Part shown: positions 52,026 through 62,485 of the stretch, in pieces | Layout of the letters: each line of letters starts with the position of its first letter | Numbering within the stretch: the first letter of the stretch is position 1 | Origin: Demequina capsici | GTDB lineage: Bacteria > Actinomycetota > Actinomycetes > Actinomycetales > Demequinaceae | NCBI RefSeq assembly: GCF_032102965.1 | Contig: NZ_CP134880.1 | Span: forward strand, 372,001 to 436,000 | Length of the DNA stretch: 64,000 nt | Reading direction: 5' to 3' | The notes under the pieces: model-generated | Database searches by the model: none | The model's input: the letters and a program-made list of their open reading frames with translations, nothing else | Told to the model about the DNA's origin: nothing | Program-made: the position numbers and the translations under genes

Positions 52026-53222
52026 CTACACCCGGGCCTGCACGCGGCGCAGCAGAACCTCCACAGCATCGTTCAGGCCGGTCGAGTCCACCAGGAAGCC
52101 GTCATGGCCGATGTCCGAGTGCAGCACCGTCACCTCCACCGCCCCTGGCAGGGCCGCCGCGAGACGCTCGGAGTTGGACAGCGGGTAGAGGCGATCGGAG
52201 TCGATCGCGATCACGAGCGCGTCGCCCACGAACCCCGCAAGCGCGGCAGCGAGCCCGCCGCGGCCGCGCCCCACGTCATGCGTGTTCACCGCGTGGATCA
52301 TGCGCAGGTACGAGTTCGCGTCGAATCGCCGCGCGAGCTTGTCGGCATGATGGTCCAGGTACGACTCGACGGCGAACATGCCGTCCGGTGCGAGCGGATC
52401 GCCGATCTGGGCGCGCCGGCCGAACCGGGCGTCGAGCTCCTGCTCCGACCGGTACGTCGTATGCGCGATCGCGCGGGCGATCCCCAGGCCCAGGTACGGG
52501 CCGGCGCCGTCCGCCGCACCGTAGTAGTCGCCTCCCCGGAACGCAGGGTCCAGACGGATCGCTGCGGTCTGCGCCGCGTTCCACGCGATCTGCTCGGCTG
52601 TCGTCTCCGCCGTCGTGCCCACCGCGCCGATCGCGCGCACGCGCTCCGGGAACGTCGCAGCCCACTCGACGGCGCGCATGCCGCCCATCGATGGGCCGAT
52701 CACGAGCGCCCAGCTGTCCACGCCCAGGTGGTCGGCCAGGTGAGCCTCCGCCTGCACCATGTCGCGAAGCGTCAGCCAAGGGAACCGTGAGCCCCACGGG
52801 AGCCCGTCGACCGGGTGAGGATGCGCCGGGCCGGTCGTGCCCTGGCACCCCCCGACCACATTCGCGCACACCACGAAGTAACGGTCCGTGTCGATCGGCC
52901 TGCCCGGGCCCACAAGCCCGTTCCACCAGCCGCCGGTCAGGTGCCCGTCACCGGCGGCGCCCGACACATGCGAGTCGCCGGTGAACGCATGCGCCACGTA
53001 GACGGCGTTGTCGCGAGCCTCGTTGAGCTGGCCCCACGTCTCGTAGGCGAGCGTCACATCGATCCAGCCCAGCGGGTCGGACTCCAGCGGCAGCCCCTCG
53101 ATCGCGAGGAACTGCCGCCGGCCCGGCTCGTCGCCAGGAAGCCACGCCGCCGAGGCGGGGAGGGGCCGCAGCCCCTCCTCCACCCCCGCGTCAGGCACCC
53201 ATGACGAGTAGTCGTCATCCAT
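52026..53222 (-). CDS. metX: homoserine O-acetyltransferase
   Basis: A 398-residue alpha/beta-hydrolase-fold enzyme that activates homoserine with acetyl-CoA for methionine synthesis. LAYETWGQLN, HAFTGDSHV, the nucleophile elbow IGPSMGGMRAVEWA (catalytic Ser), VIAIDSDRLYPLSNSE (Asp) and DIGHDGFLVD (His) are all present. Its ATG shares a base with the metY stop (TGATG), so the two genes are coupled. A paralogous 3' fragment lies at the window end (63,701). Acetyl versus succinyl specificity cannot be settled by eye, but actinobacterial pairing with metY favours acetyl. Confidence 0.94.
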   Translation of the reverse strand: MDDDYSSWVPDAGVEEGLRPLPASAAWLPGDEPGRRQFLAIEGLPLESDPLGWIDVTLAYETWGQLNEARDNAVYVAHAFTGDSHVSGAAGDGHLTGGWWNGLVGPGRPIDTDRYFVVCANVVGGCQGTTGPAHPHPVDGLPWGSRFPWLTLRDMVQAEAHLADHLGVDSWALVIGPSMGGMRAVEWAATFPERVRAIGAVGTTAETTAEQIAWNAAQTAAIRLDPAFRGGDYYGAADGAGPYLGLGIARAIAHTTYRSEQELDARFGRRAQIGDPLAPDGMFAVESYLDHHADKLARRFDANSYLRMIHAVNTHDVGRGRGGLAAALAGFVGDALVIAIDSDRLYPLSNSERLAAALPGAVEVTVLHSDIGHDGFLVDSTGLNDAVEVLLRRVQARV

Positions 53223-54601
53223 CAGACGGTCACCGTATGCGCGCCGTCGGCAGCCTCCGCGGCCTCGCGCACGGCGGCCGCTGCCGCGAAGCCCGTCTCC
53301 AGGTCCGCCAGGATGTCCTGGATACCCTCGATGCCCACCGACAACCGCACCAGACCAGGGGTGACGCCGGCCGTGAGCTGCTCGTCGGCCGTGAGCTGGG
53401 AGTGCGTCGTCGTGGCAGGGTGGATGGCAAGCGAACGCACGTCGCCGATGTTCGCCACCAAGGAGTGCAGCTGCAGCGCGTCCACGAACGCCTGACCCGC
53501 CTCCTTGCCTCCCGCGATCTCGAACGCGAGCACGGAGCCCCCGCCCTTCGGTGCGTACTTGAGCTGAAGGTGGTGCCACGCGGAGGTGGGCAGGCCCGAG
53601 TAGGCGACGGTCTCCACGTCGTCCCTGTCCGCAAGGAACTCCGCGACGGCCCTCGCGTTCTCCACGTGACGCTCCACACGCAACGACAGCGTCTCGATGC
53701 CCTGCGCGATGAGGAACGCGTTGAACGGCGAGATCGCCGCGCCCGTGTCGCGCAGCAGGGTCACGCGCGCCTTCAGGATGAACGCCAGGTTCGCGCCGAA
53801 CGCCGAGCCGACGCCCAGGTCACGGGCGTACACGAGGCCGTGGTAGCTCGGGTCCGGGGTGTTGTAGTTGGGGAAGCGGTCCTTGTCCTGCCCGAAGTCG
53901 AACGAACCGCCGTCCACGATCACGCCGCCGATCGCCGTGCCGTGGCCGCCCAGGTACTTGGTGGCGGAATGCGTGACGATGTCCGCGCCCCACTTGAGCG
54001 GCTGGATCAGGTACGGCGAGGCGACCGTGTTGTCCACGATGAGCGGCACGCCCACCTCGTGCGCGATGCCCGCCACCGTCTCGATGTCCAGCAGGTCCTG
54101 CTTGGGGTTGGAGATCGACTCGCCGAAGAACGCCTTCGTGTTCGGGCGGACCGCGTCACGCCACGACTGCGGGTCGTCCGGGTCCTCCACGAACGTCACC
54201 TCGATGCCCCACTTGGGCAGCGTGTAGTGGAACAGGTTGTAGGTGCCGCCGTACAGGCTGGGGGAGGAGACGATGTGGTCGCCCGCCTCCGCGATGTTCT
54301 GGATGGCCAGCGTGTTCGCCGCGCTGCCCGATGCCACGAGCAGCGCGCCAACGCCGCCCTCAAGCGCCGCCACGCGGTCCTCGACCGCCTGCTGGGTGGG
54401 GTTTCCGATGCGCGTGTAGATGGGGCCCAGCTCCGCGAGCGCGAAGCGGTTGGCGGCCTGCGTCGTGTCATCGAACACGTACGCGGTGGTCTGGTAGATC
54501 GGCAGCGCGCGCGAGCCGGTCTCGGAGTCGGGCGCCTGGCCGGCGTGGATCTGCTTGGTCTCGAAGGCCCAGCTGTCGGTGTTCGGTGCGTCGTTCGTCA
54601 T
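53222..54601 (-). CDS. metY: O-acetylhomoserine aminocarboxypropyltransferase / sulfhydrylase
   Basis: A 459-residue PLP enzyme of the Cys/Met metabolism family that turns O-acetylhomoserine and sulfide (or methanethiol) into homocysteine or methionine. FETKQIHAGQAPDSETGSR at the N-terminus, YTRIGNPTQQAVEDRVAALE, the PLP-binding HSATKYLGGHG (Lys215) and LVRLSVGIEGIQDILADLE are diagnostic. ATG 54601 has GGAG 7 bases upstream. First gene of a metY-metX operon. Confidence 0.95.
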   Translation of the reverse strand: MTNDAPNTDSWAFETKQIHAGQAPDSETGSRALPIYQTTAYVFDDTTQAANRFALAELGPIYTRIGNPTQQAVEDRVAALEGGVGALLVASGSAANTLAIQNIAEAGDHIVSSPSLYGGTYNLFHYTLPKWGIEVTFVEDPDDPQSWRDAVRPNTKAFFGESISNPKQDLLDIETVAGIAHEVGVPLIVDNTVASPYLIQPLKWGADIVTHSATKYLGGHGTAIGGVIVDGGSFDFGQDKDRFPNYNTPDPSYHGLVYARDLGVGSAFGANLAFILKARVTLLRDTGAAISPFNAFLIAQGIETLSLRVERHVENARAVAEFLADRDDVETVAYSGLPTSAWHHLQLKYAPKGGGSVLAFEIAGGKEAGQAFVDALQLHSLVANIGDVRSLAIHPATTTHSQLTADEQLTAGVTPGLVRLSVGIEGIQDILADLETGFAAAAAVREAAEAADGAHTVTV

Positions 54602-55117
54602 GTCAATGCTCCAGTGGTTGATGTCCGGGGTGGGGGAGTGGATCTGATGCAGGGGGCTGATCCGCACCGCCGGGCCACCGTCGCCGACCGTCGGGCGTGC
54701 AAGCGCGCCGACCGTCCGCAACCCCCAGGGGCGCGGTGCGACACGTGGGCTCTCGCGCCCTTCAGGGAGTCTGTGCTCGCCGATCCTCTGCAAGCCTCAA
54801 GGCCTTGCGGGACTCAGTCGCGAGCGGCGCCCGTCTGGGCGCACGCCGAACGTGCGCGGGTCAGCGGCACATTCGACGGAACATGTGGCACAGGTTAGGG
54901 CACGCACACGCCAGCGCGCAAGATGCCACTTTCACGCTCCCGGTCCGCCAGCCGATGTCGCTTTCCTCACATTCGCCGTGAAAGCGCGGACTTGAGCGGG
55001 AGTGGGAAGAACCACATCTCGTTGAACTTGGGCGCGTCACCCCGTGACGATGGCGTCGCCGGTGGGATCAGCCGCCGGCCCGCACGCGCCCGGCTCGGCG
55101 CATCCGCTGAGGGAACA
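54602..55117. other. divergent intergenic region between metY and the CAP-domain gene
   Basis: About 515 bases without a convincing gene. On the metY side the predicted leader is long and structured (for example GCAAGCCTCAAGGCCTTGC near 54790, a near-perfect hairpin), which could serve regulation. I looked for SAM-I and SAM-IV riboswitch core sequences and did not recognise either. GAGGGA before 55118 is the CAP gene ribosome-binding site. Confidence 0.45.
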
Positions 55118-56377
55118 ATGCTCGTCCGCTCCCGGTCACGTGCCCTGCTCGCCGTCCTCGTCACGGTCGTCACGATGGGCCTCGCCCTCGCTCAGTCTCC
55201 GGTCGCGCATGCCGCGACCACGTGGGACGACCCCGCCCAGCGCATCGTCGACCTCACCAACCAGGAGCGCGCGTCCTACAACGGCGCCGCAGCGCTGACG
55301 CGATCCGCGTCGCTCGACGCCGTCGCGCAGGGCTGGGCCGAGCAGCTGGCGGCGAACTACGCCGCCGCGCTCGCGAAGGACCCGACCGCAGGCGTCCCCC
55401 TCAGCCACAATCCCAACACCGGTACCCAGATCCCGAGCGGCTGGTCCGCCTGGGGTGAGAACGTCGCGTGGAACAAGTACTACAGCGACCCCGTGACGCA
55501 GCTGGCGAACCAGTGGATCGCATCGTCCGGTCACCACGCGAACATGGTGAGCAAGTCCTACAACTACATCGGCGTCGGCTACTACAAGGACAAGTACGGC
55601 GTCTCGTGGGGAGTGCAGGTCTTCGGCGGCTACTCGAGCAGCCCGGATCCGTCGACGTCGACCTCGAAGACGGTGACCACGACCAGCGTCGCCTCGGACA
55701 GCGGGGACAGCCTCACCGTGCGTCGTAGCAGCACCTACTACATCAAGAACGAGCTGAGCGGCGGCGAGGCCGACGAGGTCGTCACCTACGGCCGCGCCGG
55801 CGACACCGTCCTCGTGGGCGACTGGGACGGCGACGGCGTCGACACGCTCATGGTCCGCAGGGGCAACACCTTCTACGTCAAGAACTCCCTGTCCGGCGGG
55901 AACGCGGACAAGGTCTTCGTGTACGGCCGCGCTGGCGACGTGGTGCTCGTGGGCGACTGGAACGGCGACGGCATCGACACCCTCGCGGTGCGCAGGGGCA
56001 ACACCTACTACCTCAGGAACTCCCTGTCCGGCGGCGACGCCGACACGGTGCTGAGGTACGGACGATCCACGGACACCGTCCTCGTGGGCGACTGGAACGG
56101 AAATGGGCGCGACACCCTGATGGTCCGCCGCGGGAGCACCTACTACGTGAGCAACGACCTCTCAGGCGGCAACGCCGACGCGGTCGTCACGTACGGCCGC
56201 TCCACCGACACCGTGCTGCCCGGCGACTGGGACGGCGACGGCGTCGACACCCTCACCGTCCGCCGAGGATCCACCTACTACATCAAGAACGAGCTGGCCG
56301 GTGGTGATGCCGACGGCGTGCTGACGTACGGCCGGTCGAACGACGTGGTGCTCCCGGGCAACTGGGACGGCGAGTAG
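55118..56377 (+). CDS. secreted CAP-domain protein with five 45-residue repeats
   Basis: A 419-residue exported protein. Signal peptide about 1-32 (LLAVLVTVVTMGLALAQSP then AHA). A CAP/SCP domain (about 38-180) has RIVDLTNQERASYN, LSHNPNT, WGENVAW, HHANMVSKSYNYIGVGYY and GVQVFGGY, with the two metal-binding His positions in place. After a Ser/Thr linker come five repeats of 45 residues, each with VRRGxTYYxxN, SGGxAD, YGR and VLVGDWDGDGxDTL, resembling FG-GAP/VCBS-like beta units common on actinobacterial secreted proteins. The repeats probably bind cell wall or polymer (inference). No sortase signal follows. Confidence 0.88.
   Translation: MLVRSRSRALLAVLVTVVTMGLALAQSPVAHAATTWDDPAQRIVDLTNQERASYNGAAALTRSASLDAVAQGWAEQLAANYAAALAKDPTAGVPLSHNPNTGTQIPSGWSAWGENVAWNKYYSDPVTQLANQWIASSGHHANMVSKSYNYIGVGYYKDKYGVSWGVQVFGGYSSSPDPSTSTSKTVTTTSVASDSGDSLTVRRSSTYYIKNELSGGEADEVVTYGRAGDTVLVGDWDGDGVDTLMVRRGNTFYVKNSLSGGNADKVFVYGRAGDVVLVGDWNGDGIDTLAVRRGNTYYLRNSLSGGDADTVLRYGRSTDTVLVGDWNGNGRDTLMVRRGSTYYVSNDLSGGNADAVVTYGRSTDTVLPGDWDGDGVDTLTVRRGSTYYIKNELAGGDADGVLTYGRSNDVVLPGNWDGE
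55706..56374 (+). repeat. five tandem 135-base coding repeats
   Basis: Each unit encodes a 45-residue block of the CAP protein. Units share long identical DNA stretches (for instance around GTCCTCGTGGGCGACTGG), with first and last units more alike at their starts, pointing to duplication within the gene. Confidence 0.85.
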
Positions 56378-56384
56378 GGCCAGC

Positions 56385-56429
56385 GCTCAGCGCACATGGG
56401 GCCGTTGAGGGGCCTCGTGTGCGCTGAGC
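56385..56429 (+). terminator. terminator of the CAP-domain gene
   Basis: GCTCAGCGCACA (56385-56396) and TGTGCGCTGAGC (56418-56429) are perfect 12-base arms, starting 8 bases after the stop. The loop has a smaller GGCC/GGCC stem. Confidence 0.75.
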
Positions 56430-56590
56430 TGTCCCGGTGCCACGACAGAGCTCCGTTGTCCGCGGCGAGCAGCGACACGCTAGCGTGATAGGTGACCAGA
56501 GGCTGCGCGGAACGACAGAAGCGCCACTGCTCACCGGCGGCCGCTCGCCTAGGTTCAAGGCGACGCAACCACGCCGCCAAGGAGGACCCC

Positions 56591-58108
<1,518 letters not shown>

Positions 58109-58173
58109 CAAAGGGGGTCGTTCCCGACGGCGTCCGGACTTCCCGCAGGGCGCCCGGCGAGGATCGTGCGGCG

Positions 58174-58393
58174 GCGGGGTCGGTGACTGTGGCGGGTGAG
58201 TCAGTGTCGGTTCTGCGGGGTCGGTGACTGTGGCGGGTGAGTCAGTGTCGCTGCGGTGAGCCGGGACCGCGCGGGGCGTCCGGAGGAGGTCCTGCCGGGC
58301 GTCGAAGGCTCGCGTCGAGACGCCGTCGCCAGCGACGACACTGAGTTACCCGTCAGATGCGGCGAGATCTGGAAAGCGACACTGAGCTACCCG
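58174..58393. repeat. intergenic repeat array: two direct and two inverted copies of one motif
   Basis: A 36-base direct repeat lies at 58174-58209 and 58215-58250. Its 3' part, CGGGTGAGTCAGTGTCG, recurs inverted with small changes at 58336-58352 (CGACACTGAGTTACCCG) and 58377-58393 (CGACACTGAGCTACCCG). The halves can pair into long hairpins between the convergent mmsA and pucR genes. It resembles a REP-like element. The 336-base gap holds no convincing gene. Confidence 0.85.
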
Positions 58394-58444
58394 AAAGGGT
58401 GGGTTCGCCGCGCGCGCCTCTGCGAAACGCGCGCCCCGCGCGCG

Positions 58445-59974
58445 TCAGACCCGGTCCGCGGGCGTCATCCGGGTCAGCGTCAGCGCCGTCCACAGCTCGG
58501 TGCGGTCATCGACCCGCTCGAGGTCCAGCCCCAGACGGCGGCCCGCGACCGCCACCCGGCTGCGCAGCGTCTGGCGATGGATGCCCAAGGCCCGCGCCGC
58601 AGGATCCCACTGGCCCAGGTTCTCCAGCCACACGCCTGCCGCCTCGATCAGCTGAGCGTCGGCGGGATCCCCGAGCAGCGGCGCGAGCAGCCTGCGCGCC
58701 ACCGCCTCGCCGCCCGCCTCCTCCAGGTAGGAGAGCATCCCGCGGCGTGCCAGCTCCGGGAACTTCGCCACGGGGCGCGACGCCGACGCGCTGGCCCAGG
58801 CCCGTCTCGCCTCGTCGAGCCCGCGGTCCAGCTCGGTCCAGGAGATAGGTCCCGACATGCCCGCCCGCAGGCCCGCCCGCTCGAGGAACGGCAGCGCGAG
58901 ACGCTCATCCCCCTGCGCAGCCACAAGCACCAGGGCGCCGTCGCGCTCGGCGAAGAAGACCCGGCCCTGGTGGCGGTCGGCGAACGTCTCCAGCTGCTCG
59001 GTCAGCGTCGTGTCGGTGCCCTCGGGCGCCACCATCGTCACGACCACGGGCCCTTGGGGAAGGCTGCCCCAGAGGGCGCTCGCCGTCGACTCCGCGACCT
59101 GGAACGCCCCAGCCCGCAACAGCTCCAGGATTCCTGCGCGCAGGCGTCGACGCGCAGTCTCCAGGGTGCGGCTCTGCTCGAGCGCGATGCCCGCGAGAGC
59201 GATCACGCTCGACACCAGGTCCGCGCCGGCGGAGTCCAGGTCTCCCGCAGACCCGACAGCGAGGACGCCGCGCAGAGGTGCACGGCGCCCGATCGTCTCC
59301 AATGTCGCAGTGAGGCCCTCGTCGTCCAGGCGGATCGTGCCCGGCCTTCCCTTGGCGAGCAGGCGCCGCGCGGCTTCCTCCACGATGGACGATGCGTCGG
59401 CGGGGACGTTCAGCCGGGTGGCGATCTCGACCCGCTCGCCTGAGGCGTCGAACAATGCGACCCACGTCCCGAGCCTCACCTCCAGCTCGGCGAGGATCGC
59501 GCGCAGGCCGTCCGGCCGCAGCGCTGCACGTGCCACGGCACGCTGGGCGTCGAGGGACGCCTCCAGCCGGGAACGCTCGTCCCTGGCGATCGCGTCGGAG
59601 ACGTGCCTGATGATCTGCATGAACGGGGTGCCGCGCGGCACCTTGAGGAGCGGCATCTCCACGCGCGCGCAGGCATCCACCACGGTCGCAGGGATCTGCG
59701 GATGCACGATCCCCTCCGCGAACCCCAGCGCGAGCACGCCTCGCGTCGTGAGGCGGTCCACATACGCGGTCGCGGCCTGTGCAGAGGCGTCATCGCGGAA
59801 CTGCACCCCGTCCGTCAGCAGCAGCCCGCCCTCGACCAGCCACGGCGTCGGATCCGCCAGATCGGAGGCGTGCGCCCACGCCAGCGGCTCCGTCAGCGCC
59901 TCGGAGCGGCCGGGGACTTTGAGGCTGAGGCCCAGCGGGGCGTCCTGCAGGAGCGTCGCCAGCGTCGTCGGCAT
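58445..59974 (-). CDS. PucR-family transcriptional regulator
   Basis: A 509-residue regulator: an N-terminal PucR ligand-binding domain (about 1-125, WLVEGGLLLTDGVQF), a central GGDEF-related/CdaR-like region and a C-terminal helix-turn-helix (ARALGIHRQTLRSRVAVAGR). PucR regulators control purine, allantoin, GABA and omega-amino acid use. It is divergent from the aminotransferase (163-base gap) and convergent with mmsA, so it probably controls both. Start ATG 59974. Regulon is inferred from position. Confidence 0.92.
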   Translation of the reverse strand: MPTTLATLLQDAPLGLSLKVPGRSEALTEPLAWAHASDLADPTPWLVEGGLLLTDGVQFRDDASAQAATAYVDRLTTRGVLALGFAEGIVHPQIPATVVDACARVEMPLLKVPRGTPFMQIIRHVSDAIARDERSRLEASLDAQRAVARAALRPDGLRAILAELEVRLGTWVALFDASGERVEIATRLNVPADASSIVEEAARRLLAKGRPGTIRLDDEGLTATLETIGRRAPLRGVLAVGSAGDLDSAGADLVSSVIALAGIALEQSRTLETARRRLRAGILELLRAGAFQVAESTASALWGSLPQGPVVVTMVAPEGTDTTLTEQLETFADRHQGRVFFAERDGALVLVAAQGDERLALPFLERAGLRAGMSGPISWTELDRGLDEARRAWASASASRPVAKFPELARRGMLSYLEEAGGEAVARRLLAPLLGDPADAQLIEAAGVWLENLGQWDPAARALGIHRQTLRSRVAVAGRRLGLDLERVDDRTELWTALTLTRMTPADRV

Positions 59975-60137
59975 CGTGCCACCCTTCCATGTGACGGAAC
60001 TGTTGAAGCGAGGGTAGTCCTTTCACCTCATCCGACAACGCGGCGCCGTGTGACGGTGGGGAAGTATCGGACGGGTACGGCAGCCGTCCGTGCGCGCCGA
60101 CATCGACGGTGCGGAAGCAACCGATCCGGAGGACTCC

Positions 60138-61457
60138 ATGAGCCAGTCGCCCTTCATCCAGCCCAGCGACAACGCGACGATCACGGCCGCCGACACCGGC
60201 AACGTCTTCCATTCGTGGTCGGCGCAGGCCGGCCTGGCGCCCATGCCGATCGCCAGCGGCTCGGGTGTCAAGGTATGGGACTTCGACGGCAACGAGTATC
60301 TGGACTTCTCCAGCCAGCTGGTCAACGTCAACATCGGATACCAGCACCCGGCGGTCGTGACCGCTATCCAGGAGCAGGCCGCCCGCCTCGCGACCGTCGG
60401 CCCCGCGTACGCGAACGACGCCCGCGCGAAGGCCGCCCAGAAGATCCTCGAGCACGCCCCCGAGGGCATGCAGAAGATCTTCTTCACCAACGCGGGCGCC
60501 GACGCCAACGAGAACGCGATCCGCATGGCCCGCCTCCACACCGGCCGCGACAAGGTCCTGTCCCTCTACCGCTCGTACCACGGCAACACCGGCGCTGCCA
60601 TCGTCGCCACCGGCGACTGGCGCCGAGTTCCCAACGAGTTCGCGCGCGGCCACGTCCACGCGTTCGGGCCCTACCTGTACCGCTCCGAGTTCTGGGCCAG
60701 CACCGCGGAGGAGGAGTCGGCACGCGCCCTCCACCACCTCGAGCGCATCGTCCAGGCCGAAGGCCCGTCCTCGATCGCTGCGATGCTGTTCGAGACCATC
60801 CCCGGCACCGCAGGCGTCCTCATGCCCCCGCCCGGCTACCTGCACGGCGTGCGGGAGATCTGCGACCGCTACGGCATCATCCTCATCCTGGACGAGGTCA
60901 TGGCCGGTTTCGGGCGCACCGGCGCCTGGCTCGCGCTCGACAACTTCGATGTGCGCCCCGACCTCGTGACCTTCGCGAAGGGCGTCAACTCCGGCTACGT
61001 CCCCGCGGGCGGCGTGATGATCTCCGAGGCCATCTCCAAGACGTTCGACGACCGCGTGTTCCCCGGCGGTCTCACGTACTCGGGCCACCCGCTCGCCATG
61101 GCGTCGATCGTCGCCACCATCGAGGCGATGGAGCAGGAGAAGATCGTCGAGAACGCCGCCACGATCGGCGAGACCGTGATCGGCCCCCGCCTCGCCGCGA
61201 TGGCCGAGCGGCTCGACGTGATCGGCGAGGTCCGTGGCATCGGCGTGTTCTGGGCCATTGAGCTGGTGGCGGACGCCGAGACGCGCGAGATGCTGCCCGC
61301 CTCCGAGATGGGCGCCATCAAGAAGGCTCTCATGGCGCACGGGCTGCTGCCCTTCCTTGCGGACAACCGGATCCACGTGGTGCCGCCGGCCGTCATCACG
61401 GCCGACGAGGCCGAGACGGGCCTGGCGATCATCGAGAAGGTGCTGTCGGAGCGCTGA
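60138..61457 (+). CDS. class III aminotransferase, probable beta-alanine/omega-amino acid:pyruvate type
   Basis: A 439-residue PLP aminotransferase (fold type I, class III). SQLVNVNIGYQHPAVVTAI, FFTNAGADANENAIRMAR, RSYHGNTGAA, ILDEVMAGFGRTGAW (PLP-binding Asp) and VTFAKGVNSGYVPAGGV (Lys281, Schiff base) are clear. It probably transfers the amino group of beta-alanine or beta-aminoisobutyrate to pyruvate, giving the semialdehyde used by MmsA; taurine or GABA are alternatives. ATG 60138 has GGAGG 6 bases upstream; upstream in-frame extension rejected. Confidence 0.88.
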   Translation: MSQSPFIQPSDNATITAADTGNVFHSWSAQAGLAPMPIASGSGVKVWDFDGNEYLDFSSQLVNVNIGYQHPAVVTAIQEQAARLATVGPAYANDARAKAAQKILEHAPEGMQKIFFTNAGADANENAIRMARLHTGRDKVLSLYRSYHGNTGAAIVATGDWRRVPNEFARGHVHAFGPYLYRSEFWASTAEEESARALHHLERIVQAEGPSSIAAMLFETIPGTAGVLMPPPGYLHGVREICDRYGIILILDEVMAGFGRTGAWLALDNFDVRPDLVTFAKGVNSGYVPAGGVMISEAISKTFDDRVFPGGLTYSGHPLAMASIVATIEAMEQEKIVENAATIGETVIGPRLAAMAERLDVIGEVRGIGVFWAIELVADAETREMLPASEMGAIKKALMAHGLLPFLADNRIHVVPPAVITADEAETGLAIIEKVLSER

Positions 61458-61594
61458 GCTCCACCTCGGCAGGGGGCTCCCCGCACGGCCCGATCGGCGG
61501 TTACGATCGCAACCACAAGACATATCCCGACCGGGGTCCCGTCCGAGCATGTGCGGTAGGGCCCACCCACGGTCACGAGCCTGAGGGGGCCCCG

Positions 61595-62485
61595 GTGCAG
61601 ACGGACGCAGCCCACACCGTGCCCCAGCTGCGGCGGGAGGCAGGTGGCTCCGCTTGGGGGCTTGCGGCCACGCTGCTCGTCGTCGCCGTCCTGACCATCG
61701 CGTCCGTGCTCGTGCAGATGTCCGGCCTGCCCGCGTCGACGGTGGCCGCGGCCGACGTGTCCCCGTCCGCAGCCGCCCCGGCACCTGTGGTCACCGTGAC
61801 GCCGTCGCCGCCGCCTTTGGCCGGCGTGCCCGAGGACGTGACTGAACCGCTCACGCCTCCCGTCGCCCTGTTCATCGGCGACTCCTACAGCTACGGCACC
61901 GGAGCAAGCGACGACGAGCATCGTTGGACCACCCGGGTCGCGCAGATCGAGGGCTGGGAGGAGGTCAATCATGCGTACGGCGGAACGGGGTACATCTCGC
62001 TCTCCAACGTCTGCGCTCCCGACCTGTGCCCCGCCTACTCGGAAGCGATCGACGAGGCCGTCGCCGACGGCGTGCAGCCGGCGATCGTGGTCATCGCCGG
62101 CGGTCAGAACGACACGGACGAATGGCTTGCGGGCGTCGACGTCGTCGCGGCCATCCAGGAGACGTATGAGAAGGCGCGGGCAGAGTTCCCGCACGCATGG
62201 ATCATCGCGGTCGGGCCGTCCTGGATCGGCGACGTCCAGGACTGGCAGGTCGACTTCGATCAGGCGGTGCAAGACGCTGCGGCAGCGGTGGGGGCGAGCT
62301 ACATCAGCCTGCTGGATCCGCAGGTTCTCGACGACCCCTCGTACACGGTGGAGGACGGTGTCCACGTGGACGATGCAGGGCATGCGGCGATCGCTCGCCG
62401 GGTGATCGAGTCGCTCACCCTCATGAGGGCCGAGCCCCGCGAGACCCCTGCCGCCGCACCTGCGCTCGCTGCCGCCCGATATTAG
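61595..62485 (+). CDS. SGNH/GDSL-family hydrolase, membrane-anchored or secreted
   Basis: A 296-residue protein with an N-terminal hydrophobic segment (GLAATLLVVAVLTIASVLV), a Pro/Ala/Thr linker and an SGNH hydrolase domain (about 90-280). Block I FIGDSYSYGTG (nucleophile Ser), the block II Gly in YGGTGYIS, block III GGQND (Asn) and block V DGVHVDDAGH (Asp, His) are all intact. Likely an extracytoplasmic esterase, for example deacetylating polysaccharide. GTG start. Its last four bases overlap the convergent acyltransferase gene. The adjacent acyltransferase suggests an acylation/deacylation pair. Confidence 0.85.
   Translation: MQTDAAHTVPQLRREAGGSAWGLAATLLVVAVLTIASVLVQMSGLPASTVAAADVSPSAAAPAPVVTVTPSPPPLAGVPEDVTEPLTPPVALFIGDSYSYGTGASDDEHRWTTRVAQIEGWEEVNHAYGGTGYISLSNVCAPDLCPAYSEAIDEAVADGVQPAIVVIAGGQNDTDEWLAGVDVVAAIQETYEKARAEFPHAWIIAVGPSWIGDVQDWQVDFDQAVQDAAAAVGASYISLLDPQVLDDPSYTVEDGVHVDDAGHAAIARRVIESLTLMRAEPRETPAAAPALAAARY

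Noticed and set aside
54602..54900. SAM riboswitch in the metY leader.
   Set aside because: The leader is long and can fold, but I could not find the conserved SAM-I or SAM-IV core. A covariance-model search would settle it.
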